Positions 8,699 to 17,697 of a stretch of 64,000 nucleotides of DNA are shown here, one piece after another. The position numbers and the translations under genes were made by a program. The stretch lies in NCBI GenBank assembly GCA_023384415.1, contig JAHDWJ010000026.1, forward strand, positions 25,890 through 89,889, given 5' to 3'. The notes under the pieces were generated by a model. The model made no database searches, was not told the DNA's origin, and was given only the letters and a program-made list of their open reading frames with translations. Source of the stretch: Anaerolineae bacterium. GTDB lineage: Bacteria > Chloroflexota > Anaerolineae > Promineifilales > Promineifilaceae. Every line of letters begins with the position of its first letter. Positions within the stretch are counted from its first letter, which is position 1.

Positions 8699-8725
8699 CT
8701 CAATCCTCAGCCCTGAACCCTAATC
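8699..8725. repeat. 7-base-period tandem repeat
   Basis: CTCAATC, CTCAGCC, CTGAACC and CTAATC follow in register just upstream of the VOC gene. The same heptamer family appears at 2089-2122. Confidence 0.5.
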
Positions 8726-8739
8726 TTGTAGGAGATGCC

Positions 8740-9126
8740 ATGACGGAGATGAAACTTGAAGTTGTGCCAGTACCGGTGGCCGATGTGGATCGAGCCAAAC
8801 AGTTTTATGCGGAAAAGGTTGGCTTTAACCTGGATCACGATAGTTATCCCAGTGAGGGCATACGGATTGTCCAGCTTACTCCACCAGGGTCGGGCTGCTC
8901 TATAGTCATAGGTACTGGCCTGGGGGAGATTTCCGAAATGCAGCTAGGATCCATCAAGGGGCTGCATCTGGTGGTTAAGGATATCGCGGCCGTTCGGGAT
9001 ATGCTGCTGGGGCGGGGCGTGGATGTAGGCGATATTATTGTTTATCCCCGTGACATCAAATTTGCCCACTTTCGCGATCCCGATGGCAACTCGTGGGCTT
9101 TACAAGAAATCCCTCCAGATCTTTAA
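8740..9126 (+). CDS. VOC (glyoxalase/bleomycin-resistance fold) family protein
   Basis: 128 residues with the two beta-alpha-beta-beta-beta modules of the vicinal oxygen chelate fold: VPVADVDRAKQFYAEKVGF at about residues 10-28 and HLVVKDIAAVRDMLLGRGV at about 76-94, ending in the typical FRDPDGNSWALQEI. Members include dioxygenases, lyases and drug-binding proteins, and the metal ligands cannot be assigned to one activity here. An AGGAG lies 7 bases before the ATG. It is a single gene on + between genes on -. Confidence 0.85.
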   Translation: MTEMKLEVVPVPVADVDRAKQFYAEKVGFNLDHDSYPSEGIRIVQLTPPGSGCSIVIGTGLGEISEMQLGSIKGLHLVVKDIAAVRDMLLGRGVDVGDIIVYPRDIKFAHFRDPDGNSWALQEIPPDL

Positions 9127-9225
9127 GGCCAGCCGTTCAACCTGGGGAAGGTTTGGCCCGAAATGTTGAATAGATGGGTTCCTGATGAATCTGGCGAGGA
9201 AAGAGGGGAAGCGAGATACCGCCCA

Positions 9226-9933
9226 TCAATCGTTAAGGAGTTTCAATTGGGTAGGCAGTTCTGGGCGCGTATGGGTGTGGATTTGTTCAGATAGATAATC
9301 CAAGTCGAGGCTGGTGGGATCGAGGGGGTAGGCCCCCTGGCTAATGAGGAGATCGCCGCCGGGGCTGTCGGGCAGGGCGTATAAGAGGCGGTTTTGTTTA
9401 CGGGCAAACGCGGCCGCGTACATCGCTCCCCCTTGCACCCCTGTTTCCATCACTATCACCGCCCGGCTCAGGCCGGTGATCAGCCGGTTGCGGGCGACCA
9501 ACTGTTGGGGGGAGAGGGGGGTATCGGCGGGGTGTTCGCTGAGGAGTGCCCCCCGCAGGCTGATTTGTTGGGCCAGAGTGCGGTGGCTTTGGGGGTGGAT
9601 ATGGTTTAGTCCGGCACCTAACACGGCGATGGTACGGCCTGATGGGGCGGCTAAGGCGCCCCGGTGGGCCTGGCTGTCTATGCCCAGGGCCAGCCCGCTG
9701 ATAATGGTGAAGCCGACGCTGGCTAATTCATAACTAAGGGCGAAGGTGAGTTTCGCGGCCGCGGCCCCAGGTTTTCTCGTTCCCACAATGGCTACGGCGT
9801 CATCGTCTTGCGGCCGCCACTCCCCTTGCCCATACAATACGGCTGGTGGGTGAGCAAGCGGCCGCAGCCGCTCTGGATATTCTACCTCATGGCGAGTTAC
9901 GATAAAATAGGTTGAAGATGAGGGTGTATCCAT
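9226..9933 (-). CDS. DprA/Smf-like DNA-processing protein, short form
   Basis: Contains the extended Rossmann core of DprA, which loads RecA on incoming single-stranded DNA: AIVGTRKPG, the SGLALGIDSQAHRGAL motif, TIAVLGAGLNHIHP, and NRLITGLSRAVIVMET. Length is about 235 residues. It lacks both the N-terminal SAM-like domain and the C-terminal winged helix found in many DprA proteins. The ATG at 9933 is preferred because the N terminus then starts just before the core; an in-frame ATG at 9981 overlaps the end of the upstream gene and cannot be excluded. It could instead be a Rossmann-fold nucleotide-binding DprA relative with a different role. Confidence 0.75.
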   Translation of the reverse strand: MDTPSSSTYFIVTRHEVEYPERLRPLAHPPAVLYGQGEWRPQDDDAVAIVGTRKPGAAAAKLTFALSYELASVGFTIISGLALGIDSQAHRGALAAPSGRTIAVLGAGLNHIHPQSHRTLAQQISLRGALLSEHPADTPLSPQQLVARNRLITGLSRAVIVMETGVQGGAMYAAAFARKQNRLLYALPDSPGGDLLISQGAYPLDPTSLDLDYLSEQIHTHTRPELPTQLKLLND

Positions 9934-9955
9934 TACGGTAAAGAAAGCGGCCGCT

Positions 9956-10843
9956 TTAATTTTTCCCCTCAACCCCACCATTGTTCAACTTTTGCAGATA
10001 GGCTTCAATCTCCTCACGCCGTAACCCCATCAGCCGCTCTTCGGGATGCAACCCCATCAGCCGCTCTTCAGGCTTCAACTTACTTAAAAGCTGCTGTGGC
10101 GGGTAATGAGCCAATATTTTTTCAGGGGGCATATTATTGAGGATAAGCTCAAGCCACTGCTCGCCCCACCCCATCACCTTTTCAGGGGTTATTTCACTGT
10201 TCATCGGTTGTTCTCCTTTGAACCATAACTGCTGCAACCCTAACAAATAGGTTACTACCGTAATTTCTACCAGGCTAAACCCGACATCAGTTAAAGTTTG
10301 GAACGCTTGCTTTTTAGCCTTTTTCTGCGTAGCAAAACATTTCACAAAAGCATTGTGGGATTCATCACTCAGTTCAGCCAATACAATCAAAGTCACCCGA
10401 TTAAGCATAGGGTTGTGGCTTTGGTACACCCCCGGCCATTGGGTCAGGGTAAAACCAAAGCGCATTAAGGTTCTAGATCGCGGCCTCTAGGCTACCATCA
10501 ATACCTGGGCGATATCCGAAACCTTTTGTTGTTGGCTTTGCCGGTAAAAATACCCATACGCCAATAGCTGAATGAGCTTATCCTGATTTAAGGATTCGGT
10601 TGCCTTAAACTCGATCAAGACAGTGTGGGCTGATGTATCCCGAATCCCATCTGGCAATCGTTCCCGCTGGGCCTGGTTCCATCGCTCTCCTGCCCGCCGT
10701 AAAAGCACGATGTCTGCTTTGGGGGAGTCGCTCATAATTGGCATATCAGTTTGTACAGTGATGTTGACAGGGGTGAGAAGCGTCGTCAACAAAGCAGCCA
10801 GAAACCGATGCCAGGGAGTAGTTGGGAGCGTATTGCTCATCAC
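9956..10843 (-). pseudogene. Rpn/PD-(D/E)XK-type transposase-like nuclease gene, interrupted by in-frame TAG
   Basis: Two open segments in the same frame, 10843-10490 (118 codons) and 10486-9956, are separated by a single TAG at 10489-10487. The downstream segment reads on as RPRSRTLMRFGFTLTQWPGV, a natural continuation. The first part has the nuclease-like ADIVLLRRAGE and HTVLIEFKATESLNQDKL (D and ExK residues). The C-terminal part ends with the tandem PEERLMGL repeats usual in Rpn-like proteins. One substitution (for example from CAG or AAG) explains the stop. The 3' portion also has its own ATG at 10465. Its start overlaps the histidine-kinase stop by 4 bases (ATGA). Interpretation: a recent nonsense mutation or a sequencing error; suppression is less likely. 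Confidence 0.7.
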
Positions 10844-12966
10844 TCAATTGTAACAGATTTGGCAAATGGAGATAAAGCGTCTTCTGCTTCTTGATCTGGC
10901 TTAGGTGGGGTTACGGGCAGGATAACAATAAAGGTTGTCCCTTCATCGGGCTGACTGATCACGTCAATTTCGCCGCCGTGCTGTTCGATGATACGGTAAC
11001 AGGTAGCTAACCCCAGCCCGGTGCCTTTGCCTGGGTCTTTGGTGGTGTAAAATGGCTCAAAGATGTGGGCCTGTTGCGCTTCACTCATCCCCACCCCATT
11101 ATCCTGCACTAACACCTGGATTTGCTCCCCATTAGGAGAGAGCCGGGTAGTGATGGTGATCTCGGCGTTTTCCGACCTCTCCCGTACGGCATCCCCCGCG
11201 TTGACCAATAAATTGATCCAGACGCTTTTCAGATGTTCCAGGCTGCCCACAATATTGGGTAGGGTGTCAGCAAAATGGCGCACCAGGGTAATCCTTTGGG
11301 ATTGCAGCTGATAAGATACCAGGTCTAATGCCTGTAATAATGATTGATTGAGATTAAGCTCAACGAATTCGTATTTTTCCTGCCGGGCAAAATTGAGCAG
11401 CCCGGTGGTTACTTTGGCGGCCCGCACCCCGGCCCGGTGAATTAAATCTACGGCCTCAAAATCGTCTGTTTCCGGGGGGACAGTCATTTTGAGCATTTCG
11501 GCGTTAGCATTGATAACGGTGAGGGGGTTATTAATCTCATGGGCAACCCCGGCCGCCAACTGCCCAATAGCCGCCAGTTTACCAGCCTGCATGAGCGATT
11601 GTTCCAGCCGTCGCTCTTCGGTGCGGTTTTGCCAGACCACTACAGCCTGGATTTCCTGGCTGGGAATGGGATAAGCGGTGACTTCCCATTCCTGGGGCAA
11701 TAGATCAGTCCCCTGCCAGCGCACGGTCCACCGCTCGGCTTTTTTTTGCAGCAAGGTTTTGCCGGCCTGGCAATGTTCGCAAGGGCCTTGCCGGCCGAAA
11801 AGCATTTCATAACATCGCTGCCCCACCAGGTCAGGGTAAGAAGTCTGGAGCAGCTCCATCTGGGTCTGGTTGACGGCGATGAGCCGCCAGTCGGGGCCGA
11901 CGGTGTAGATGGGGTGCAAAATGCCGTCTATGACCGCCTGCAAGGTGTTGCGGCTGTCAAGTAAATCTTTTTGCCGCTGGGTGAGCCGCTGGAAGAGGAA
12001 GGCGTTTTCGATGGCCCGGCTGATGGAGTTGGCTAAAGAGGCGAACAGGTCTACGTCTATGTCGGTGAAGGAGCCGTGCCGCTTGTTGATGGCGATGAGG
12101 GCGCCGACGGACACCTTGCGGACGACTAGCCCTACGGCCATCATGGAGTGGACGGTGACGCCAGGAGGGGTATCAAATTCGGGATGAAAGAGAGCATCAT
12201 CTTCGGGGTCGTTGCAGTAGAGAACGGCCTGGCTGGCGTAAGCTAACCCAATGAGGCCGCCGTCTATGGGGATGGTGGAAAGCTGGTGATAAGGGACGGC
12301 CTGGCCGTTGTGGAGAAGGTATTTGCATTGGAGATGGGTTTTGCTGCTGTCTTGCATGTAGACCGCGGCCGCAGCTACATTCAGGACGGCATCTATTCCA
12401 TCGGTCGCGGCCGCGTACACCTGCCGCGAATCCAGTTTAGAGGTAATCAGGTGGCTTACCCGGTTCAAGGCGGCCAACTGACGGCTCTGGCTTTGCAGCT
12501 GCTTCTCCAACTGGCGGGAGCGCAAAATCGTCTTCACCCGCGCCAGCAGCTCTTGGGGATAATACGGCTTGGTAATGTAATCATCTGCCCCGGCCGAAAA
12601 CGCTTCCAGCTTATCTTTGGTGGAAGCGGTGGCCGTCAGCATAATAACCCGCGTGTAATGCAAATCCGGGTGCTCGCGGATCCAGGAAAGCACATCCAGC
12701 CCGGAGATGTGGGGCATCCGCATATCCAACATCACCAAGTCAATCGGGTCTTCGGGGGTTTCCGTGGCCTGGCGCAAAATTGCCATTGCCTCTTCTCCAT
12801 TGCGGGCGATGGAAATTTTGTACCCTTCTTTCCGTTCTAGATAATCGGAGAGGGATTCAGCCAGTTCTGGTTCATCATCTACAACCAGGACATGGGCAGC
12901 AATGACCGGCTCTGGTTGGGCCGGAGTGGCGAGTTTAACGGCCTGGTAAAAATGGGAACGATCCAT
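10840..12966 (-). CDS. Hybrid sensor kinase: receiver-GAF-PAS-HisKA-HATPase
   Basis: 708 residues with no membrane segment, so a cytoplasmic signalling protein. Domain order: receiver (about 22-148, phosphoacceptor Asp in VMLDMRMP, KP motif in ITKPYYP), GAF (about 165-325), PAS (about 335-445), HisKA with AAGVAHEINNPLT (His is the autophosphorylation site), and HATPase with DNGVGM and GTGLGLATCYRIIEQHGG. It likely relays phosphate from kinase to its own or another receiver. The OmpR-type regulator at 13060-13761 lies immediately upstream on the same strand and is a probable partner. The GAF contains several histidines and cysteines, but its ligand is unknown. Confidence 0.9.
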   Translation of the reverse strand: MDRSHFYQAVKLATPAQPEPVIAAHVLVVDDEPELAESLSDYLERKEGYKISIARNGEEAMAILRQATETPEDPIDLVMLDMRMPHISGLDVLSWIREHPDLHYTRVIMLTATASTKDKLEAFSAGADDYITKPYYPQELLARVKTILRSRQLEKQLQSQSRQLAALNRVSHLITSKLDSRQVYAAATDGIDAVLNVAAAAVYMQDSSKTHLQCKYLLHNGQAVPYHQLSTIPIDGGLIGLAYASQAVLYCNDPEDDALFHPEFDTPPGVTVHSMMAVGLVVRKVSVGALIAINKRHGSFTDIDVDLFASLANSISRAIENAFLFQRLTQRQKDLLDSRNTLQAVIDGILHPIYTVGPDWRLIAVNQTQMELLQTSYPDLVGQRCYEMLFGRQGPCEHCQAGKTLLQKKAERWTVRWQGTDLLPQEWEVTAYPIPSQEIQAVVVWQNRTEERRLEQSLMQAGKLAAIGQLAAGVAHEINNPLTVINANAEMLKMTVPPETDDFEAVDLIHRAGVRAAKVTTGLLNFARQEKYEFVELNLNQSLLQALDLVSYQLQSQRITLVRHFADTLPNIVGSLEHLKSVWINLLVNAGDAVRERSENAEITITTRLSPNGEQIQVLVQDNGVGMSEAQQAHIFEPFYTTKDPGKGTGLGLATCYRIIEQHGGEIDVISQPDEGTTFIVILPVTPPKPDQEAEDALSPFAKSVTIE

Positions 12967-13022
12967 TGAGTTTCTAGTTTCTCATTTCGAGTTTATAAGT
13001 TGGGCGTGGGCTATGTTTTGCA

Positions 13023-13064
13023 CCTCACGTTTCATGTTTCACTCATCACGCCTCACGTTTCACT
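13023..13064. repeat. 7-base-period repeat between regulator and kinase genes
   Basis: CCTCACG, TTTCATG, TTTCACT, CATCACG, CCTCACG, TTTCACT run in a 7-base register. It lies in the 93-base gap between the two-component genes. Confidence 0.5.
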
Positions 13065-13761
13065 CAACAATAAACGCATAGCCATGCCCTTGAATGGTCT
13101 TAATATACATCGGGTTGCCGGGTACAGGCTCTAATTTTTCACGTAAATTTTTGATGTGGGCACGAACCAGTTCTGGGCTGCCGGTGTCGCGGGGGTAATC
13201 CCAGACATCCTGGAGAAGCTGTTGGCTGGTAAAGACCTGTCCGGCGTGACTCATCAGGTGGTAGAGCAGATCAAATTGGACGTTGGTGAGCAGCACTTTG
13301 CCATGTGGGGCGGTGACTTCAAAGGTACGGCAGTCGAGGGTGACGGAGCCGGCCTGGACGAAATCTTTGCGGCCGCTGCTATCATTGGTAGCCACCACCC
13401 GGCGCAAAATGGCGGCTACGCGCAATTTTAACTCTTCCATGTTAAACGGCTTGGTCAAATAATCATCCGCTCCGGCCCGGAACCCTTCGATTTTGTCATC
13501 ATCTTTGGCTTTGGCTGTGAGGAACAAAATGGGAATATCCTTGAGCAGGGGATCATGGCGGATTTGCCGGGCCACCTGGTACCCATCCATGCCCGGCATG
13601 ACCACATCCAGGATGAATAGATCAGGCTGGTGGCGGCGGGCTGTCTGTAACCCCTCAGCCCCCCCCCCAGCGACCATCACATGGTAGTTGTACAGCTTGA
13701 GGGCACGCTGAATGGTGCGGGAAACGAGATCGTCATCATCAATAACCAGAACGGTTTGCAT
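13060..13761 (-). CDS. OmpR/PhoB-family response regulator
   Basis: 233 residues. Receiver domain 1-120 has the acidic pocket VIDDDD, phosphoacceptor ILDVVMPGMDGY and KP in YLTKPFN. A winged-helix DNA-binding domain follows from about 135 (ILRRV linker, FDLLYHLMSHAGQVFTSQQL, VRAHIKNLREKLE, IKTIQGHGYAF). It probably activates or represses promoters after phosphorylation. It is the first gene of a possible operon with the hybrid kinase downstream. Confidence 0.93.
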   Translation of the reverse strand: MQTVLVIDDDDLVSRTIQRALKLYNYHVMVAGGGAEGLQTARRHQPDLFILDVVMPGMDGYQVARQIRHDPLLKDIPILFLTAKAKDDDKIEGFRAGADDYLTKPFNMEELKLRVAAILRRVVATNDSSGRKDFVQAGSVTLDCRTFEVTAPHGKVLLTNVQFDLLYHLMSHAGQVFTSQQLLQDVWDYPRDTGSPELVRAHIKNLREKLEPVPGNPMYIKTIQGHGYAFIVE

Positions 13762-13770
13762 ACTTCACCT

Positions 13771-13824
13771 CGTGATACGTGAGGCGTGATACGTGACAAA
13801 AATGGCTCACGTATCACGTTTCAC
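13771..13824. repeat. 7-base-period inverted repeat, hairpin
   Basis: Left arm GTGATAC GTGAGGC GTGATAC GTGAC, right arm TCACGTATCACGTTTCAC. The arms can form a stem of about 11 bp. It lies between the pdh operon end and the response regulator. Confidence 0.55.
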
Positions 13825-13854
13825 AGTTGGTCAACCCGTTGCGGGCACAAAGGG

Positions 13855-15162
13855 TTACAGTAATAAACGCATAGGGCTTTCTAAATAAGCCTTGAGCTTC
13901 TGCAAATATTGGGCCACCTCAGCCCCATCGGTGACTCGATGATCGGCGGAGAGGGTCACTTTCATCATGGTGCCGATGGCCAGTTGGCCCTCTTTGACGA
14001 CGGGCACTTGCCGGGCGGAGCCGACGGCCAGAATGGCGGCATCGGGCGGGTTGATGATGGCGATGAAATTTTCCACATCAAACGCCCCCAGGTTGCTGAC
14101 GGTGAAGGTGGCCCCTTCGACATCGTTGGGGTTGATTTTGCCGGAACGGGCGCGGGCGATCATCGCTTTGGTGGCGACCGCGATCTGGCTCACTGCCGTC
14201 TTATCTGTATCTTTACTCACCACCGTAAGCAGTCCCCCTTCGACAGCGACGGCCACGCCGACGTTGATCCGGTTGTGGCGGATAAATTTATCCCCGGCGA
14301 AGCTGCTGTTCAGGTTGGGGTAATCACGTAGGGCCAGGGCGGCTGCTTTGATGATGAGATCATTGACTGTTACTTTTTCTTCATCAGACAGCAGGGTATT
14401 AATCTGTTTACGTAGGGCCAGGGCCGCTTCCATGTTGATTTCGCTGGTGACATAGAAGTGGGGCACACTGGTTTTGCTCTCGGTCATGCGGCGGGCGATG
14501 GCCTGACGCAGCCGGGTGGCGGGTATTTCGGTGTCATCTTCACCGGCGACAACGGGGGGAGTGGATGGGGTGGGCGCGGCCGCAGGCGGGGCTTTGGTTT
14601 CCGGTTTGGCCTGCAAAAATTGCTCCACATCCAATTTGCGGATGCGCCCATCTGGGCCGGTGGGCTGCACCTGGGTCAAATCTACGTTTTGTTCTTTCGC
14701 TACTCGCCGGGCTACCGGAGTTGCCTTCACGCCCCCAGGGAACTCATCGCTAACTGCGGTTGAGGCTGTCTTGCCTTTCTCTTCGGCCTTCTCTTTTTTC
14801 TCTGTTGGGGCAGCCGGTTTAGCTTCGGCTTTCTCTTTTTTCTCAGCCTGGGCGGTTGGTTTCGCTTCAGCTTCTGCCTCTTTCGGAGTGGGAGAGTCGC
14901 CGTTTAGGCCGGCAATATCTTCCCCCTCCTTGCCGACGACAGCCAGGTTGGCCCCGACCGGGATGACATCCCCTTCAGTTCCTAACTGTTTGAGCAGGGT
15001 ACCCCCCACCTGTGATTCCAACTCCAGGGTGGCCTTATCTGATTCGATTTCGGCGACAATATCCCCTTTGTTGACCGGTTCGCCGACTGATTTGAGCCAA
15101 CGTACCAGGACACCTTCGCGCATATCGAAGCCCAGCTTGGGCATAACAATAAATTCAGCCAT
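13855..15162 (-). CDS. pdhC: Dihydrolipoamide acetyltransferase (E2) of pyruvate dehydrogenase
   Basis: 435 residues. The N-terminal lipoyl domain (1-80) carries the lipoylated lysine in ESDKATLE. A long Ala/Lys/Glu-rich linker follows with repeated EKKEKAEAKP-like units, then the peripheral-subunit-binding domain (ATPVARRVAKEQNVD...GRIRKLDVEQF, about 150-190), and the catalytic acyltransferase domain from about 205 with the active-site HRVTDGAE near the C terminus. It transfers the acetyl group to CoA. Its start codon overlaps the E1beta stop (TAATG), so translation is coupled. No E3 gene lies in the window. A branched-chain 2-oxoacid complex is the main alternative. Confidence 0.93.
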   Translation of the reverse strand: MAEFIVMPKLGFDMREGVLVRWLKSVGEPVNKGDIVAEIESDKATLELESQVGGTLLKQLGTEGDVIPVGANLAVVGKEGEDIAGLNGDSPTPKEAEAEAKPTAQAEKKEKAEAKPAAPTEKKEKAEEKGKTASTAVSDEFPGGVKATPVARRVAKEQNVDLTQVQPTGPDGRIRKLDVEQFLQAKPETKAPPAAAPTPSTPPVVAGEDDTEIPATRLRQAIARRMTESKTSVPHFYVTSEINMEAALALRKQINTLLSDEEKVTVNDLIIKAAALALRDYPNLNSSFAGDKFIRHNRINVGVAVAVEGGLLTVVSKDTDKTAVSQIAVATKAMIARARSGKINPNDVEGATFTVSNLGAFDVENFIAIINPPDAAILAVGSARQVPVVKEGQLAIGTMMKVTLSADHRVTDGAEVAQYLQKLKAYLESPMRLLL

Positions 15163-16133
15163 TACAGCACCTCTTTGACCGCTTTGATGACCCGATCCAC
15201 ATTGATCAAAGCAGATTGTTCCAGTTCACGGGAGTAAGGCAGGGGGACTTCGTATTGGGCGACCCGCTTGATGGGGGCGTCTTGATAATCGAACCCTTCT
15301 TCATGGAGGCGGGCGACGATTTCGGCCCCTATGCCGAAGGTGCGGTACCCTTCTTCGACGACGACGGCGCGGAAGGTTTTTTGGAATGATTTGAGAACAG
15401 GCCCCATGTCTAGCGGCCGCAGCGAGCGCAAATCTACCACCTCAGCCGAGATACCTTCCTCAGCCAGCTTCGCGGCCGCGTCCAGCGCCACCTGCAACCC
15501 CTGAGCATACCCCACAATGGTGACATCCGTCCCTTCCCGTTTCACATCTGATTTGCCGATTGGCACCAGGTACTCCTCAGTGGGGACTTCATCCCGAATC
15601 TGGTACAGGGTGTGATGCTCAATAAACAACACTGGATTATCGTCTCGGATAGCCGATTTGAGTAGCCCTTTGGCATCATAAGCGGTGGCCGGGGAAACTA
15701 CTTTTAGGCCAGGGAAATGGGCGAAGATGACATCTGGGGTATGGCTGTGGGTGGCCCCCAGTTGGCGGCCGCCCCCCCCAGGGGCGCGGTACACCACCGG
15801 GCATTTCATCTGCCCCCCGAACATGTAACGGACTTTGGCCGCGTGGTTGACGATGGCATCCAGGGCCAGGAAGGCGAAGTTAATGGTCATAAACTCGGCG
15901 ACGGGGCGTAACCCATTCATGGCGGCGCCCGCGGCCGCGCCTCCGATCACCATCTCGGAAATAGGCGTATCACGCACCCGTTTGGCCCCGAACTCATCAT
16001 AAAACCCTCTGGTAACAGCATACGTACCGCCCCAAACCCCCACTTCTTGCCCCATAATGAACACATTGTCATCGCGGAGCATCTCTTCACGTAAAGCGTC
16101 AGTAATCGCCTGACGCATCGTTATTTTTGGCAT
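15162..16133 (-). CDS. pdhB: Pyruvate dehydrogenase E1 component, beta subunit
   Basis: 323 residues, the usual length. Transketolase-like pyrimidine-binding domain with FIMGQEVGVWGG...VTRGF near the N terminus (Glu for thiamine activation), then PVVYRAPGGGGRQLGATHSH and the C-terminal domain with VEEGYRTFG. Together with the alpha subunit it decarboxylates pyruvate with thiamine diphosphate. It is the middle gene of E1alpha-E1beta-E2. Confidence 0.94.
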   Translation of the reverse strand: MPKITMRQAITDALREEMLRDDNVFIMGQEVGVWGGTYAVTRGFYDEFGAKRVRDTPISEMVIGGAAAGAAMNGLRPVAEFMTINFAFLALDAIVNHAAKVRYMFGGQMKCPVVYRAPGGGGRQLGATHSHTPDVIFAHFPGLKVVSPATAYDAKGLLKSAIRDDNPVLFIEHHTLYQIRDEVPTEEYLVPIGKSDVKREGTDVTIVGYAQGLQVALDAAAKLAEEGISAEVVDLRSLRPLDMGPVLKSFQKTFRAVVVEEGYRTFGIGAEIVARLHEEGFDYQDAPIKRVAQYEVPLPYSRELEQSALINVDRVIKAVKEVL

Positions 16134-16152
16134 CTCGTTCTCCTACAACTAG

Positions 16153-16208
16153 CCACAGATATTAAGAGGCATAAGAAAAATGTGTGCCTGTCTGTGTTAT
16201 CTATGGTT
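16153..16208. repeat. CCACAGAT-type imperfect palindrome
   Basis: CCACAGAT at the left and CTGTCTGTGTTATCTATGG at the right form an imperfect inverted pair. Related sequences lie at 27251-27300 and 36961-37016. Similar intergenic palindromes are widespread in bacteria. Confidence 0.4.
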
Positions 16209-16229
16209 AAAAAGTTATATCTTAATTCC

Positions 16230-16276
16230 CCTCACCCTGGCCCTCTCCCTGGGGAGAGGGGCTGGGGGTGAGGGCC
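16230..16276. repeat. CCCTCACCC/GGGTGAGGG palindromic repeat, copy 1
   Basis: CCCTCACCCTGGCCCTCTCC pairs with GGAGAGGGGCTGGGGGTGAGGG around a short loop. A second copy lies at 44984-45034. The sequence type is known from the intergenic DNA of many unrelated bacteria. It sits between E1alpha and E1beta and could form a strong hairpin in the pdh transcript. Confidence 0.65.
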
Positions 16277-16281
16277 GTCTT

Positions 16282-17244
16282 TTACAAATCATTAGCATAA
16301 ACATCCTCAAACAGCGATTCCAGGGCCGGGAAGGGAGATTCTTCGGCAAATTGGACTGCGGCTTCAATCTCCTGCTTTACTTCCTCATCAATCTGATCCA
16401 TCTCCTCCTGAGTGGCCTCTTTTTCATCCAGCAAATGTTTTTCTAAAATACCGATGGGATCATTTTCTTGCCATTTATGCACTTCTTCTTTGCTTCGGTA
16501 ACGTAAAGGGTCGCCCATGCTGTGCCCCTCAAACCGGTAGGTAATCATCTCTAAGAATTGGGGGGCCTTGCCTTTACGGATGGCCTGGAGGGCCTTTTGG
16601 GTGGCGTTGTGCACCTCAAAGACGTTCATGGCGTCTACTTGTTTCCCTTTCATGCCATACGCGGCCGCTTTCTCCACCATTGTCTTCACCGCCGAAGCCC
16701 GCTCTACGGCTGTCCCCATCCCATACTGGTTATTCTCCACAATGAACAAAACAGGCAAATCCCACACCCCCGCCAGGTTCAACGCCTCATGGAAATAGCC
16801 GATGTTGGTGGAGCCATCTCCCATATAACACAACACCGCGCTGTCTGTACCTTTGTACTGTTCGGCCAGGGCAATACCTACACCCAGAGGCACATGGCCA
16901 CCGACAATGCCATACCCCCCCCAATAATTTTTGCTCACATCAGCCAGGTGCATAGAGCCGCCTTTGCCTTTGCTGATACCGGTCGCTTTGCCCAACATTT
17001 CGGCCATGAGGTATTTGACATCGGTGCCGGCCATGATGGCATGGGCATGATCCCGGTAGGCGGTGATGAGGTGGTCATTTTCCTGGCGGGCGTTAATCGA
17101 GCCAACAGCGACCGCTTCCTGACCAATGTACAGGTGTAAAAAGCCGCCGATTTTGCCCTGTTGGTAAAGTTCGGAGCATTTTTGCTCAAAGGTACGGATG
17201 AGAACCATCTGGCGATACCAGTGGAGTAAGGTTTCTTTGTCCAT
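16282..17244 (-). CDS. pdhA: Pyruvate dehydrogenase E1 component, alpha subunit
   Basis: 320 residues. The thiamine-diphosphate motif runs from MGDGSTNIGYFHEALNLAGV (GDG...N) at about residues 140-160; RDHAHAI and GKGGSMHL are substrate and cofactor contacts; the phosphorylation-loop region EGHSMGDPLRYR is present. It forms the alpha2beta2 E1 with PdhB. It is the first gene of the operon, separated from pdhB by about 150 bases that hold two palindromic repeats. It could alternatively serve acetoin or branched-chain substrates. Confidence 0.93.
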   Translation of the reverse strand: MDKETLLHWYRQMVLIRTFEQKCSELYQQGKIGGFLHLYIGQEAVAVGSINARQENDHLITAYRDHAHAIMAGTDVKYLMAEMLGKATGISKGKGGSMHLADVSKNYWGGYGIVGGHVPLGVGIALAEQYKGTDSAVLCYMGDGSTNIGYFHEALNLAGVWDLPVLFIVENNQYGMGTAVERASAVKTMVEKAAAYGMKGKQVDAMNVFEVHNATQKALQAIRKGKAPQFLEMITYRFEGHSMGDPLRYRSKEEVHKWQENDPIGILEKHLLDEKEATQEEMDQIDEEVKQEIEAAVQFAEESPFPALESLFEDVYANDL

Positions 17245-17280
17245 TCACGACTCCTTATTAGACAGAGGGAAGGGGAAAAT

Positions 17281-17371
17281 AGTTATCAGTGAGCAGTTAT
17301 CAGTGAGCAGTGAGTGGCACCTGGTAAGTCACTGCTCACTGTTCACGGCTAACGGTTCGCTGTCAATACCC
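17281..17371. repeat. 7-base-period inverted repeats in the pdhA-aspS spacer
   Basis: AGTTATC AGTGAGC AGTTATC AGTGAGC AGTGAGT on the left and CACTGCT CACTGTT CACGGCT AACGG on the right. The 450-base divergent spacer 17245-17697 holds further heptamer-like runs (GCTAACG GCTAAGG GCCAACG near 17415; GGTTTCA GATTTCA GGTTTTA near 17510; a CACGTATCAC-type run near 17633). No gene was seen in the spacer. Promoters for both flanking genes must lie here, but none is convincing by eye. Confidence 0.6.
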
Positions 17372-17697
17372 CCATCCTCTGGATGATAGTTGAATTTGCA
17401 CGAGGTTTGTTAGCTGCTAACGGCTAAGGGCCAACGGTAACAACGTGTTGCGTTTGTGGTAGTTAAGTTTAGCAAATTTTTCAGGACTGGCACGAAGGGG
17501 GAGTGGGTTTCAGATTTCAGGTTTTAGGTCTCTGGGTTTATGTTTGGATAGGCGTGAGAGGACAGATAGAATTACAATGTTGCTGATTGGCCTGTGAAAC
17601 GTGTGTCCCTCCATTTTCTTTAATTACCCTTCACGTATCACCTCTCACGTGTCACGGTTTGCGCAGCACCTATCACTCAAGTTCAAGGATAAAAGTT

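Noticed and set aside
10487-10489. TAG as a pyrrolysine codon
   Set aside because: No methylamine methyltransferase context, and the homologous position has no special role.
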